This document shows positions 23,527-33,675 of a stretch of 64,000 nucleotides of DNA, one piece after another (position 1 is the stretch's first letter; each line of letters begins with the position of its first letter). The position numbers were made by a program, and so were the translations under genes. The stretch comes from Daedaleopsis sinensis. Taxonomy: Eukaryota; Basidiomycota; Agaricomycetes; Polyporales; Polyporaceae. The stretch spans positions 4,712,001 to 4,776,000 of the forward strand of contig CM066302.1 in assembly GCA_033807695.1 (NCBI GenBank), written 5' to 3'. Below the pieces are notes generated by a model. That model was not told the DNA's origin. It saw only the letters and a list, made by a program, of their open reading frames with translations, and did not search any database.

Positions 23527-24359
23527 TTATGCTGAAAGTATGTCTAGCTGCACCTCGACAATTACTATCATATACTGTACTCTTATCGCAGTCGAGCATA
23601 GCAGGCGGTAGATGCGACGACGGTGTTTCTGATCATCAGGGGAGAAGGACAGCACGTCGGAACACATAGCTCCCTCAATACTTGTGAGGATTGTATCACC
23701 TTGCACAATCCAGTTCTCCCTCATCTCCATCCATGCTTCAGCCGCCCCCTCTCCCTGTGCGCGTAATTCTGCAACCTCTGCCGCGATTGTTTCGGCAAAT
23801 GCAGGGCGAGGACTATCCACAAAGCCCCATGATTCCAGGGAGCGGTTGATATTGTTGAGAACGACATACAGCAAGTAATCCGTGGTGTAGGGGAAGGGGA
23901 TTGGGGTCGACAGTGCCCTGGAATGACATGATACTTCTGCAAGAATGATGAACGATTAGACTTACTTTATGACCGCATCTGCAAACCCAGGATCCTCCAT
24001 GATGACTCTCGGCACATTCGAAGGAGTTCGCGGACGTTGGGTGATGTGGGATGTGGATGGCGACTCGGGTTCGGCGTCAGGTTTGGGGGTGTTCGTCCGA
24101 GTTGGCGTCGCAGGAAAAGAAGTCGGGCTTACGGAAAAGCAAACGGTAACAGGTCAATTCGTGCGACTCGCTGGCTGAATGAATGACCATCAGAGGCCTC
24201 CAGTTAGACTCACCTAGTACTACTGGCAGGGGCTGACTCTGAGGCGGATGCCTCAGCGACATTATTTTTGACCTTCGCGCGGTGACGAAGGTTGCGTGCC
24301 CTTCTCAACGCTCGTCGACGTTCGTTCGCCGCCTCGGACTCGTCAGCGTGGGTAGTCAT
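23527..24359 (-). CDS. Small unknown protein
   Basis: Three exons (24359-24214, 24127-23966, 23936-23527) join in frame to about 238 residues. The N-terminus is basic and helical (ANERRRALRRARNLRHRAKV), the middle is Pro/Ser/Thr-rich, and the C-terminal ~130 residues look globular (DYLLYVVLNNINRSL, AFAETIAAEVAELRAQGEG, RRIYRLLCSTAIRVQYM). I do not recognise it. It converges tail-to-tail with the two-module gene (106 bp between stops) and follows the TET/JBP gene on the same strand. Confidence 0.55.
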
Positions 24360-24419
24360 GCTCAGTTGCGGGCGTGTCGATGAAGAGACAGGAGGCACAG
24401 AATGAAACTAGCGGAAGAC

Positions 24420-24572
24420 GTTGAGACGCTGCTGAGTCCTCCGGCAGGATGTGGAAGAAGACGAGGAAACGCTGAGACGTCTCTCCAGGATAGTCAGGCG
24501 CTGAGACGTTCTTGGGCGCAAATCGAGGTAGAGGCTGGGTAGCGCTGAGACGCTAGTAGAGAGCGTCTCACT
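24420..24572. repeat. TGAGACG motif cluster
   Basis: TGAGACG occurs at about 24422, 24472, 24502 and 24546, with an inverted copy (CGTCTCA) at 24564, all upstream of the minus-strand gene starting at 24359. Regulatory sites or repeat decay are both possible. Confidence 0.45.
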
Positions 24573-24661
24573 TCCATTTGGACTCTGTACTAAGTCCTAA
24601 GACTATGGCCCGCACGGTGTAAATGTAGCATCATTCTAGTAAATTGTATAACATGAGTTTC

Positions 24662-26523
24662 TCAAGACGACTTGCTCATCCTCGCCCACATCTCCTGCAC
24701 TTCCTTCCAGGTGCTAATACGATCATGAACCGCGCGATCCCAGTACTCTTTGCCACTCCCCAGCCGGCGCCCGGATTTCTCCATAGTTTTCTTCGACATG
24801 TACCCACAATCCTCCCACCTGAACAGCCCCGCGGCGGAGTACTGAGTAAAGGAGTATCGTCGTTCATGCGGCCCGATGCGCGTGTTTGAATGTGCGACTA
24901 TTGCGGACGGTATAATGATGCACGCGAGGGGCGGAAACTCGATAATGAGACCCAGATCCCATAAGACCAAGTGCCCACTAGTCTTCGGGTTATATGTGCC
25001 AATGGCTGTGATTGCGCACGGACCATACGCGAGGTTGAGGTGATCGTAATGCTTGCATGTGACTGTGCGCGGACCGACATTGAACGTCGCACATGCGAAC
25101 GCGCACTTCTTCCAATTGCGACGAAGGCTCGGGTTGCGGGCGCATAGATTCGTGAGCACCTTGTCGCAGTACTTGTATATTTTGGGTTCGAACATCTGGA
25201 GGGCAGCTACATGGAAGCAAAGTGAGCGCGTGTTGAACTTTAACTGACGTCGAAGGTTGGTACCGTTACCAAACATGGCAATACGCTTCGTTGCCGTAAG
25301 ATCCACGAGCTTCTTGACGACTTCTTCGTTCTTGCTACTCCCATGTGAGAGCATCCCCACCCTCTGTAGAACGCATGAGCCCTTTCCGAATCGCATACAC
25401 ACCAAGGCAAACGAGGCCTCACCTGCTGGCCGCCGCCGAAGGAGATACCGCAGCTGATAGCTCTGACGTTCGCACCACGACGATTCTCCTTGCCATCAAA
25501 TTGGTATGTGTCGTGCGCTTCGTCGAATGCATCTTGCAACTCCTTATTGACGTCGAGGAGGTAGGTGGGATCGTCCGGGCTACCGACCAAGGCGCCAATG
25601 ACGTAGGTCTCCGTCGCGTCGAGTATCGTATGGGATGATCTAACCGAGGTGCGTTGACTACGCACGACACTATGAGCAAGAACAGTTAGACTGACCTTCC
25701 GTCCCAAGCGTAGTACCTAAATCCCCGGCTGACTAACTCCTCCACGGTATCTGCCGCCAAGTCGTCCTTGGAGGGCTCGTCCAATACGCCCATATACCCT
25801 GTCTTCGCGACCTTCGCGCCGTCCTTCAAGTCCAGGGAGAAGGCGCTGACTAACGGCCCACCGTACGTCTCCCCGTCCCGAGTGCCGAGGACACGATGAG
25901 GAGTCCGCCCACTATCGGTAAGTGAGGGCATCTGTGTGGGCGAGGTCTCAGCCTCGGAACGCTCCTGAGAGCTCTGGCCAATGGAGGCGGCAGCTCGCTT
26001 GGCCGCCACAGCCTTCATTGGCCTGTTCATTTCCGGATCTTGCTCGCGCTCGCGACGCTCGCGACGTAGTCTCTTTTTGCGCGACCGCCTGTGCCACTTC
26101 TCCTTTGAAATCGAGGCGTCGAAATGAGTCTCTGTGGAAGACAACGACAGGTTGGTCTCGGGCACAGATGGCGGCGAAGGAGCAGCCGCTTCGGGGGCAG
26201 CGACAGGAGCGGTCGTGACCGGGAGATCATCTTGATCAGGGTCGCGCCATGTGGCGGTTTCTGACTCCGCCTGCTCCGCCTGGGCTGCGAGAACCTCTCT
26301 TATACGACGATGAATGTGGAACTCCTTTGCGGCGTGCAGAGCGACGCCCACCGGGGCGTACCACGGAGAAAAAGCGGAGCCGGAGCGAGTCTGGAAGAGT
26401 TGGCATCGGCGTCCAAAATGTCGGACGAGGACAGTTTCTCACCTTTCTGAAGCCACAGGCATCGTACGTGCCCTCCTCCCCTCTCTCCTGACCTGTGCAG
26501 CAGCTGTTGTAAACCTGATACAT
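24662..26523 (-). CDS. TET/JBP-type 2OG-Fe(II) dioxygenase 1
   Basis: Spliced minus-strand gene; the start chosen is the ATG at 26523, whose short exon (ending DACGFRK) joins in phase to SGSAFSPWYAPVGVALHAAK. The middle is charged and low in complexity. The catalytic half follows: SRGFRYYAWDGR, AISCGISFGGGQQ, MFEPKIYKY, TFNVGP, then CKHYDHLN (metal-binding HxD, about 25043-25051), AITAIGTY, GGHLVLWDL-like GHLVLWDLGL, EFPP, IPSAIVAHSNT (distal His, about 24890-24892) and ERRYSFTQYSAAGLFRW (2OG-binding Arg, about 24857-24862). All catalytic residues are present. TET/JBP enzymes oxidise 5-methylcytosine or thymine; basidiomycetes have many copies, often near KDZ transposons, as here. No frame break was seen in the catalytic half. 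Confidence 0.8.
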
Positions 26524-26853
26524 TATGAACTGGCTCCTCCCTTACAGTGTATTGCAATATAATAGGGCAGTACTCCTGATGTAATACAAGCTCCCGGGGG
26601 TATAGAGAGCAGGCCGGGGCAGGCTCTAGCGACCCGCTCGGCACGTCGGCAGCCTGCCTAATGGGGCCGTTTTCGGTCGTTTGAGCGGCTATCTGCTCAA
26701 ACGAGCCAGACGGGCGCCCCAGCGGCCCAAAAGGGACGACACGGCGGCGCGGGGCGGGTATAAGCGCGGGTGGAGATGCGCTTGGGCGCTTGACCCGTCC
26801 GAAAAGGTAAACAGCGTCTATACAGCCCAATTGGGATCCGTGCAGTGCTACCC

Positions 26854-27128
26854 GGCGTCTAGCGGTCCAGAACGGTCTCCTGGCGTCTAGCGGTCCAGAA
26901 CGGTCTCCTGGCGTCTAGCGATCCAGAATGATCTCCTGGCGTCTAGCGGTCCAGAGCGCTCGCCTGGCGTCTACGTTGTCTCTCGGCGTCTAGCATCCCG
27001 GAAGGGTCCTACCCGGCGTCTAGTGTTCCGGAGGGTTCCTTCACGGCGTTTAACGGTCCAGAACGGTCGGCCGGCGTCTACTGTCCCTACTCGGCGTCTA
27101 GTGGTCCAGAAACGCTGCCCGGCGTCTG
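26854..27128. repeat. 28-bp minisatellite between KDZ 1 and TET/JBP 1
   Basis: Eleven copies of a unit beginning GGCGTCTAGCGGTCCAGA occur at 26854, 26882, 26910, 26938, 26966, 26985, 27015, 27045, 27073, 27093 and 27121. Spacing is 28 bp with a few 19/20- and 30-bp variants. It fills the gap between the 3' end of the KDZ gene and the 5' end of the dioxygenase gene. Confidence 0.8.
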
Positions 27129-27394
27129 CGCTGCCAGATGTGGTGAGCGTACTTGCCGCCGAGCGCTTCCAGCCGCATCTGGCACTTCCATAGACGCTCT
27201 TGGGAAATGAGCGTCGGAGCATGGTATATAGGTCACTATAGATAAGTCGACACATGTTATACATATGTAACTGACTAGTATTTCCCGGCAGGTCTTTGTA
27301 GTGCTGTCTAGGCCACTAGATCTGGCGACACCATGTAGGCACTCAGTGCTTACTATGATGAAAGTATGGGGTACTTGTATTACAATACAATATA

Positions 27395-30055
27395 TTACAT
27401 ATCGACCTCCCCATCGTCCATAAGATCCACGAGTTCGTCGTACACGTCGTCAGGCTCCTGTAGAGAATACAAGAATGGGGCAACGTCGGCCACCTCAGCC
27501 CATTCCTCTCCCGCCTCCCAAGTGTTGCCCATGGTGGCACGCACATTGTCGATGCAGATCGCGCGGAAGGTGAAGCGCATGCGCCGGCGGATTGACGCCT
27601 GTTTCAGCGCGTATGAAACAAGCCCCTCCTTGAGGTCGAGGTCGTCGGGAAAGAGGGTCGTGCGCGAGCGGTCCATCCAGACCAACTCGTCATACCAGTG
27701 AGTCGCCAACACCCGCCGCATCTCCTCCAGGAGGACGTTGATTTCCTCCTTCCAGCGATGGGTTCGGGCGCGAGCCTTCAGCCACTCCACCTTCAATGAT
27801 GCGACCATCTCCTCGGTGGCTTCCAGATCGGACGCCCTCCAGATCCAAGAGATCACTCGTCGACCTTCAGCGGGCCCGGCCTTGTCACCGCGGGTGCGTT
27901 GCCTGTGAGCGACAGCACTAGGGGTGTCATCGCGAAGTCCGCGCACGTCGTCGTCCTGTAGGATGCGAAGCTCCCTCTCCCACTGCCCCATGCCGGACAG
28001 TGCAAGTTTCGCGCGCCGAGCGCGGCGATATCTGGCCACCGCGCGGCCTTTGCGTGTGTCTTCCAGAGAAATCTCCTCGCGCGTTCGTGTGTTCGGTCCC
28101 TGGTGACGCACATGGGTGCGCTTGTAGATAAGGAGGTGGTCGATAACGTGGAGTTTGTTGCGAATATCTTGAAGCGCGTCGCGGCACTGTGCTTCACGTA
28201 GCCGCGCCTCGATTTCCTGGAGGCGAGGCGAACAGACGGCGTCGCGATGCATTGGGCCGATCTCGGAGGGAAGGCCTAGTCGAATCTCCTCCACGAGCTC
28301 GATGTCGCTACGGCAGTCCGGATCTTCTGCAAGCATACTGACGGCTCGCGGCATGTACACTCCCTGGACTTCTCTGAACTTCTGAATGCGACGACGCAGA
28401 GCGCTGCGACGCTCGATTAGCGCAGCCTTCTTGCTTGCCGTCGCCGTCTTCACGTCGTCTTTAAGCTTCAGCCTTGCATACACATACAAAGGTCAGACGC
28501 GATTGGTATGAGTTGACGGACATACTCACTTGGATTCTTCGAGTTCCAGCCCCATACTGATGAAGCCCACGACGGTGACGTCGTGCAGCGCCATGAAACC
28601 CGGAACGGCACTAGCGCGTTGCTCCTCATTCGAAAGTTGAAGCACGGTCTCTGCTTGTGTGAGCCCTGTACAATGTGATGAGTGTTGCTACAGATAGCAA
28701 AGATCGAATATCAGCGCACCTTGAGATTCGACCACAAAGGGGTCGTCATGCCCAAATGGGTCGCGCTCCCAGCTCCGGATCTCAGTCTCCCACCCTGCTG
28801 TGTTATGCCCTTGGGTACGCAGCGAGTTCGTGAACTCTTCGAACGCTTCGCGCTGCTCCTCGTGCATACTCCGTGCCTCACGGAGACGCTTTCGAAGCGA
28901 CCACGCTGCGTGTACAAAGGCGGAGATCAGTAGATGGATAAGAGACATAACACAGTGGGACATACGCATATCGACTGTCTTCCGCCAATTCGAGAACCCG
29001 AATTGCGCATTCAGATAGCCTTGACGAGAACCCGGGCCCATACCCTTCGTGCTCGCAGCAGCAGGTTGAATCCACCACCAGCCTCGCTCAATCTCCTCGC
29101 CGTCCATTCGGCCCGCGCCTACTCTGTAGTTCAGGGAGTAAGGAGAGTGCCCCTCCGGCTTGTGGCTGGCGAAATGTAGCTTGGGGATCGCGTAGGAGAT
29201 TGTCCCCTCCGGAATCACGATTCGGATGTGAGCGGGGAACTTGGAGATTCGTTGCAGAAGATCCTTCGACCATTGGCATGCAATATCGTAGCTCACGAGT
29301 TTGCGAAGCACGAGGTACTCGCGGATAGCGCATACGAAGATATAATCCATATTGATGTATCTAGTTCAACGCACATGAGCGTCGCGCGACAGATTATCAT
29401 TGGTAAACTACTCACTTTTCGCCCCTTTGAATATCCCCCACGCCCAGTGCCAACCAGAATCCATGGCGGGCGCAGACGACTGCCCCGACTCCGGTCGCGG
29501 CGTAACCGCGCGAAAACTTCGTATTGGCATGGTCTACAGCCGATAGACCCGTACACGTCGATATCTGTAGGAATCGCGTGAGGTCGGTCAGCACTCAGAT
29601 ATAGGAGGGGGTTCTAGACAATTTAGAGCCTATGCACCTCGTTTTGCTCCCCATACGCCTGCAGAACCTCTTTATATCCTGTATCCTCGACGAAGTAGGC
29701 CCATCCGCTGCCAAGGATTGGATCCTTGTCCTCGTCTGAGACGGCACGCCTCTTGAGGCGAAAGCAGGCGTCCACGGCGACGGTCATCATATATATATAC
29801 CTGTAAGAGTTGCGTCGGTCAGCTCTTGGTAACATAGCAAACGGAAAGCTCATACTTCAAGTCTTCTGAGGCTGAGTCCCAGTTATCGGGAATGTTGATG
29901 TCGGGGTGAGGACAGGCTGGGCAGCGCACGGCGAGCTCGCCAGGCTGGGTACCCATCACACCGCTGGCGTCGTGCCCTCTGCCCGCACGCTTCAACTCTT
30001 TCAGATGTCGCCATTGGGCGACGATTCTCATGAAAGCCTTGTAACGATCTTGGAT
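27395..30055 (-). pseudogene. KDZ transposase 1, 5'-truncated
   Basis: The conserved core of a KDZ transposase is readable through several exons: RWRHLKELKRAG-type start (QWRHLKELKRAG), CPACPHPDINIPDNW, YIYMMTVAVDACFRLKRR (first catalytic Asp), SAVDHANTKFSRGYAATGVG and CARHGF. Then come VSYDIACQWSKDL, PKLHFASHKPEGHSP, RVGAGRMDGEEIERGWWW (Glu) and a coiled-coil C-terminus ending DDGEVDM. KDZ proteins normally begin with a long N-terminal section carrying a CxC cysteine cluster. Upstream of 30055 the frames are broken and the DNA becomes AT-rich, so that part is missing. The core may still be spliced, but it is unlikely to be an autonomous element. Confidence 0.75.
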
Positions 30056-30259
30056 CTAGGGTTAGTAATTCCTCAAAAGTACATTGCATTACGAACCGCG
30101 ATGGTGGGCCCAGTATATGCTGGTTCGGGCTGAAACTTTTTGAGCATATACCCAAAGGTCCAAACCTTGCATTACGGAAACCACATGACCGTGGGAACTA
30201 CTAATTCCTTGCCCTGCAGGGCCTGTAGTACAACAATAGCCTGGTGGCCAACAAGTTTG

Positions 30260-30960
30260 ATGGCAAGTCCTAATCGAAATGGAGAATAGATGGCGTGGCT
30301 CCAAACCTTATTTTCTACACTCCCATGAACCACACGATCATGGAGCTAAGGGACAATCCAGGGTAGCATGTCTGTGTCACATTCTATGAGCCAATCTTTA
30401 ACACACAACTCCGCAGCAACCACCTCTGCTGGTGCCAGAATCGTTAAATCTCAATCAAATTGAGTTCTGTCCCGATCAAGGTGCATGTGGGCTTGTTGGA
30501 ATCCTCTGATTTTTCCCTCCCCAGACCTAAGGGACAAACCGTATTTTGGTCATTTTCCTCTTGAACATTAATATAATGCTTTCTTTTTGTGCGGGAAAGC
30601 TTATGGATCTTGCGGAGGGCTAATCGAACTGAGTTTTTCCACGATATGCATGAGAGTATGCTTGTCAGGTCTGTATACCGATCTAATTTCATGATCTAAG
30701 GGACGAATCGAGATACGTCCAGAACTCGACATCCCGCATACCATAATGTACTTTCCCAGCACCAGTTTAGACCCCACTTTCTCAGGTCCCAATCGAAGTG
30801 GGCACAGCATGTATTTCAATATGAAGAGGTAGATACGATGCCCATGCATCCACCAAGTAGCATCCTGAGGGACAATATTATTTTCACCCAGTCAGCAGTC
30901 CACAAAACGATTTTCTACTGTACCACAGTCGGAAAATCGCATATTTTAATTAGTTGTGCA
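30260..30960. repeat. Degenerate ~173-bp tandem repeat
   Basis: Two short motifs alternate in order: AATCGAANTGG-like at about 30269, 30449, 30622 and 30790, and CTAAGGGACA-like at about 30344, 30527, 30698 and 30865. Spacing is 167-183 bp, which suggests four old tandem units. There is no coding capacity. Confidence 0.5.
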
Positions 30961-31226
30961 GTAAATATATATGTACAGCCTTCAAATATGCTTGGATTGA
31001 GATGAGACATGGCTCATTCAAAAGGCAATACATGAGGTGTTTTTACCATGTATCCACCCAGGGGGATTTCACTTTAGACGGAAGAAGAACAGGAATTTAC
31101 TATTATTTTTAACCATTAAAATGTGCTTTTTGACCCGCTTCAGCCAGCCGGTGACTCCTGCACTGAGAAAAGGGACTATTTGGAGCGTGTGATATGCTGT
31201 AGCCAAAGCCTTCACCCTCCTCGACG

Positions 31227-31292
31227 TTAGGGTGAGGGTTAGCGGTTAGGGTTGTGGTTAGGCGTTAGCGGTTAGGCGTTAGAGGGTTAGGC
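31227..31292. repeat. Interstitial telomere-like tract
   Basis: TTAGGGTGAGGGTTAGCGGT and further TTAGG(G/C) units form a degenerate run. TTAGGG is the usual filamentous-fungal telomere repeat. The copies are imperfect and lie inside the window. Confidence 0.55.
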
Positions 31293-31293
31293 T

Positions 31294-31407
31294 GCTCGGC
31301 TCTCGGCTCTCGGCTCTCGTGCCTCGTGCCTCGTGCCTCGGGCCTCGGGGCCTCGGGCCTCGGTGCCTCGGGCCTCGGTTTCTCGGATCTCGGCTCTCGG
31401 TTGAGAA
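31294..31407. repeat. CTCGG-rich simple repeat
   Basis: A run of GGCTCTC, GTGCCTC and GGGCCTC heptamers, each related to CTCGG(C/G)T, follows the telomere-like tract directly. The reverse frame reads as EARGTRHE-type repeats and is not a gene. Confidence 0.75.
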
Positions 31408-33675
31408 CGTAGAGAACGCGCGATCGAGGCTTTAGTGTGCCTGCCTGAGCGCTCCCGGCTTGGGGGACCCCCCGGAGGGAGGGGAGGGAGCGGGAATGGC
31501 GGGTCCTCTTTCGTGCTAATGGCAAAAAACAATAATTAATCTGAATTGGGCAGACACAGGACCCAGCCTTACCTTCTAACTGGCCCAACTACACAGTCCT
31601 AGCTACCCCCTGGACCCAGACCGGTGACTCAATGACAATATGTACATATTCAACCTGTGCCGTTCGTAGCTCAGCAGATCCTCCTTGCTAGATAGGTATA
31701 TCTGCTGTCTCGATCCGCCTGTATTTTACAGTACTTACCCCCTTGCTACGCAGCTCGGCCTAATCTCTTGCTTTGTTGTTGCATGCCTCTTTCTAGTGCT
31801 GCTGGCTTCACACAGCCAGCTTATTGTTTTGGAACATTGCAATGATCAGCCTTGAACCATCCCCCACCAAACAAACTCCCTCTGATAGTTCGCCACAACG
31901 GGTCATTGCTAGTCAATTATCTTAGGGTTATGAAGAGATTATACACCTTTGGGTCGGCTCGGGGTCGACTTTGGGTGGGAGACTGAGCCCTAGCGTAGGG
32001 TTTGCCCAACCACAGCCTAGGGTTTATCAACCCTAGAATAGGGTTTATTCACACCTCCGCAACGCACCCACTCACACGCCGTACGGTGCACGTGCGCATT
32101 TGCTACGCAATTTATACTGTGGCGCGCGGCGCAGCACCGCAAACTGTGTAGACAGGTGCGCGTGCACGCGCCATGCTCGGAAAAATATGTACTGGCCCGT
32201 CACGACCTCCTCTATGCAGTGATACAGTGCACGAGAGGTGCACTTGCCAGACTCACCCTATAATCTCCAACTCGAGATACCCGCCCCCGACATGTACTTC
32301 ATCTGCACCGCACGTCCTATAGAACCACATGTTCTCGTTCGCCGGACTCGCAAAAAATATTTAAAGGGAGAGAAAAGATGTGGGTAAGGGTTAGGCTATG
32401 GTTAGACATAGAATTCCTTCAGTTCAAAGAGTATAAACATGAGCGCTTAGGAGATACGTGCTACCCGCGCACGCGGAAGGGCGGCGTAGCCGGGTATCAT
32501 GGAGAGGATTCAAAAGACCTGTCTATCCTGGCACTGTTTTCCTGTTGAGCAGCCCGGCTACGCGGCGCGGCCGCGTACGCGGGCGATAGTCATTGTTTTC
32601 GAAAGACATATCTAATGGGTGATTGTGACAGAAACAACTTAATCCGTGCACGCGATACCGCAGCGTATGTGTCTTGACTACTTATCAACCTGCAATACAT
32701 GCTCATCCCGTCTACCAATTGTTTGCGGTTGAAAACCCCGGCTACGCGGCCCAGCCGCGTACGCGAGCAATAGTCAGTGTTTTCCAAAGACATGTCTAAC
32801 GGGTTCTTGCAACAGCCACAATATATTCCACATGAGCGAGACAGCAGCGCATGCGCCTGTAACACGCCATCGGTACACGTTGACCACAGCCTCTGTGAGT
32901 CTTGACAGAAAGGCCGCATACGCGGAGTGGCCGCGTTTGCGGGTGGTTCTGGCGTCAAACTGCTGCCCCATCAATTGCAGGCGCACGCCTACAACCTCGA
33001 CCGCCACCGCCACCACCATCACCACCACCGCCACCACGACCAACAACCTAGGGTACACAGGTAAGTACAATGAGTCATGCACATATCTCATTCACTAACT
33101 CTGTTTCTTTTAGCCACATTCCGACCACAGATACACACGGGTGGACGACACACCTTCATACAAGCTGGACACCGACATGCACGCCCCGGACGGTCAAGCT
33201 ATATTGGAGGACAGACTGGGTGCGGCACACCATTCTCAGTCAGTCCTGCGAGGTAAACGGTGCAGTGCCTTAGAAAGGTAAGTCTGCTCCAATGGCTAGG
33301 TACATCTACGTGCACTAACCCGGAAAGCAGTGCAGCAGCACGACACCTCCACATTTGGCGCATAGACGACGCTTCTCGTATGCAGTACGAACCGGTGAGC
33401 AGCATACATACTGCAGTGTCGTGTGCTACGCTAATAGTCTAGTCTAGTTCCGTGAACCTCACATCAACCCCTGCAACACGATGGTCGGGCCAACATCAGG
33501 CACGATCCCGATCGTTCGCGCCATGCCCAACTCGGCCGATAATCTGAGACCAGGCGATAATGATCGCATTGGTCGCCCCTCCCGCCCCTTCCCTCCTCCC
33601 TCCTCTCTTCTCTCTCCTCTCTCATCTCTCCTAAATCTAGTCTTCAATCGCCCCACCGTACGATCCAACGAAATC
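31408..33675. other. AT-rich then palindrome-bearing flank, no gene
   Basis: No coding exon was supported. From 32463 the sequence carries the two palindrome families described separately. A TC-rich stretch at 33590-33640 precedes the ATG of gene A and looks like a fungal pyrimidine-rich promoter/leader. Confidence 0.5.
32463..32945. repeat. GC palindromes 1-4 and two AT palindromes
   Basis: GC-rich imperfect palindromes (arms near CCGCGTACGCGG, 4-5 bp centre) lie at about 32463-32495, 32551-32584, 32736-32768 and 32911-32945. Two are followed at once by an AT-rich palindrome (32585-32615 and 32770-32800, core GTTTTCGAAAG or GTTTTCCAAAG). The repeat of the paired unit at about 185-bp spacing suggests local duplication. 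Confidence 0.7.

Noticed and set aside
31265..31588. Minus-strand frame with EARGTRHE repeats
   Set aside because: It is translation of a heptamer simple repeat.
31665..31740. TAGCTCAGCAG, like the D-arm of a tRNA
   Set aside because: No T-arm GTTCRANNC or acceptor stem at the right distances.
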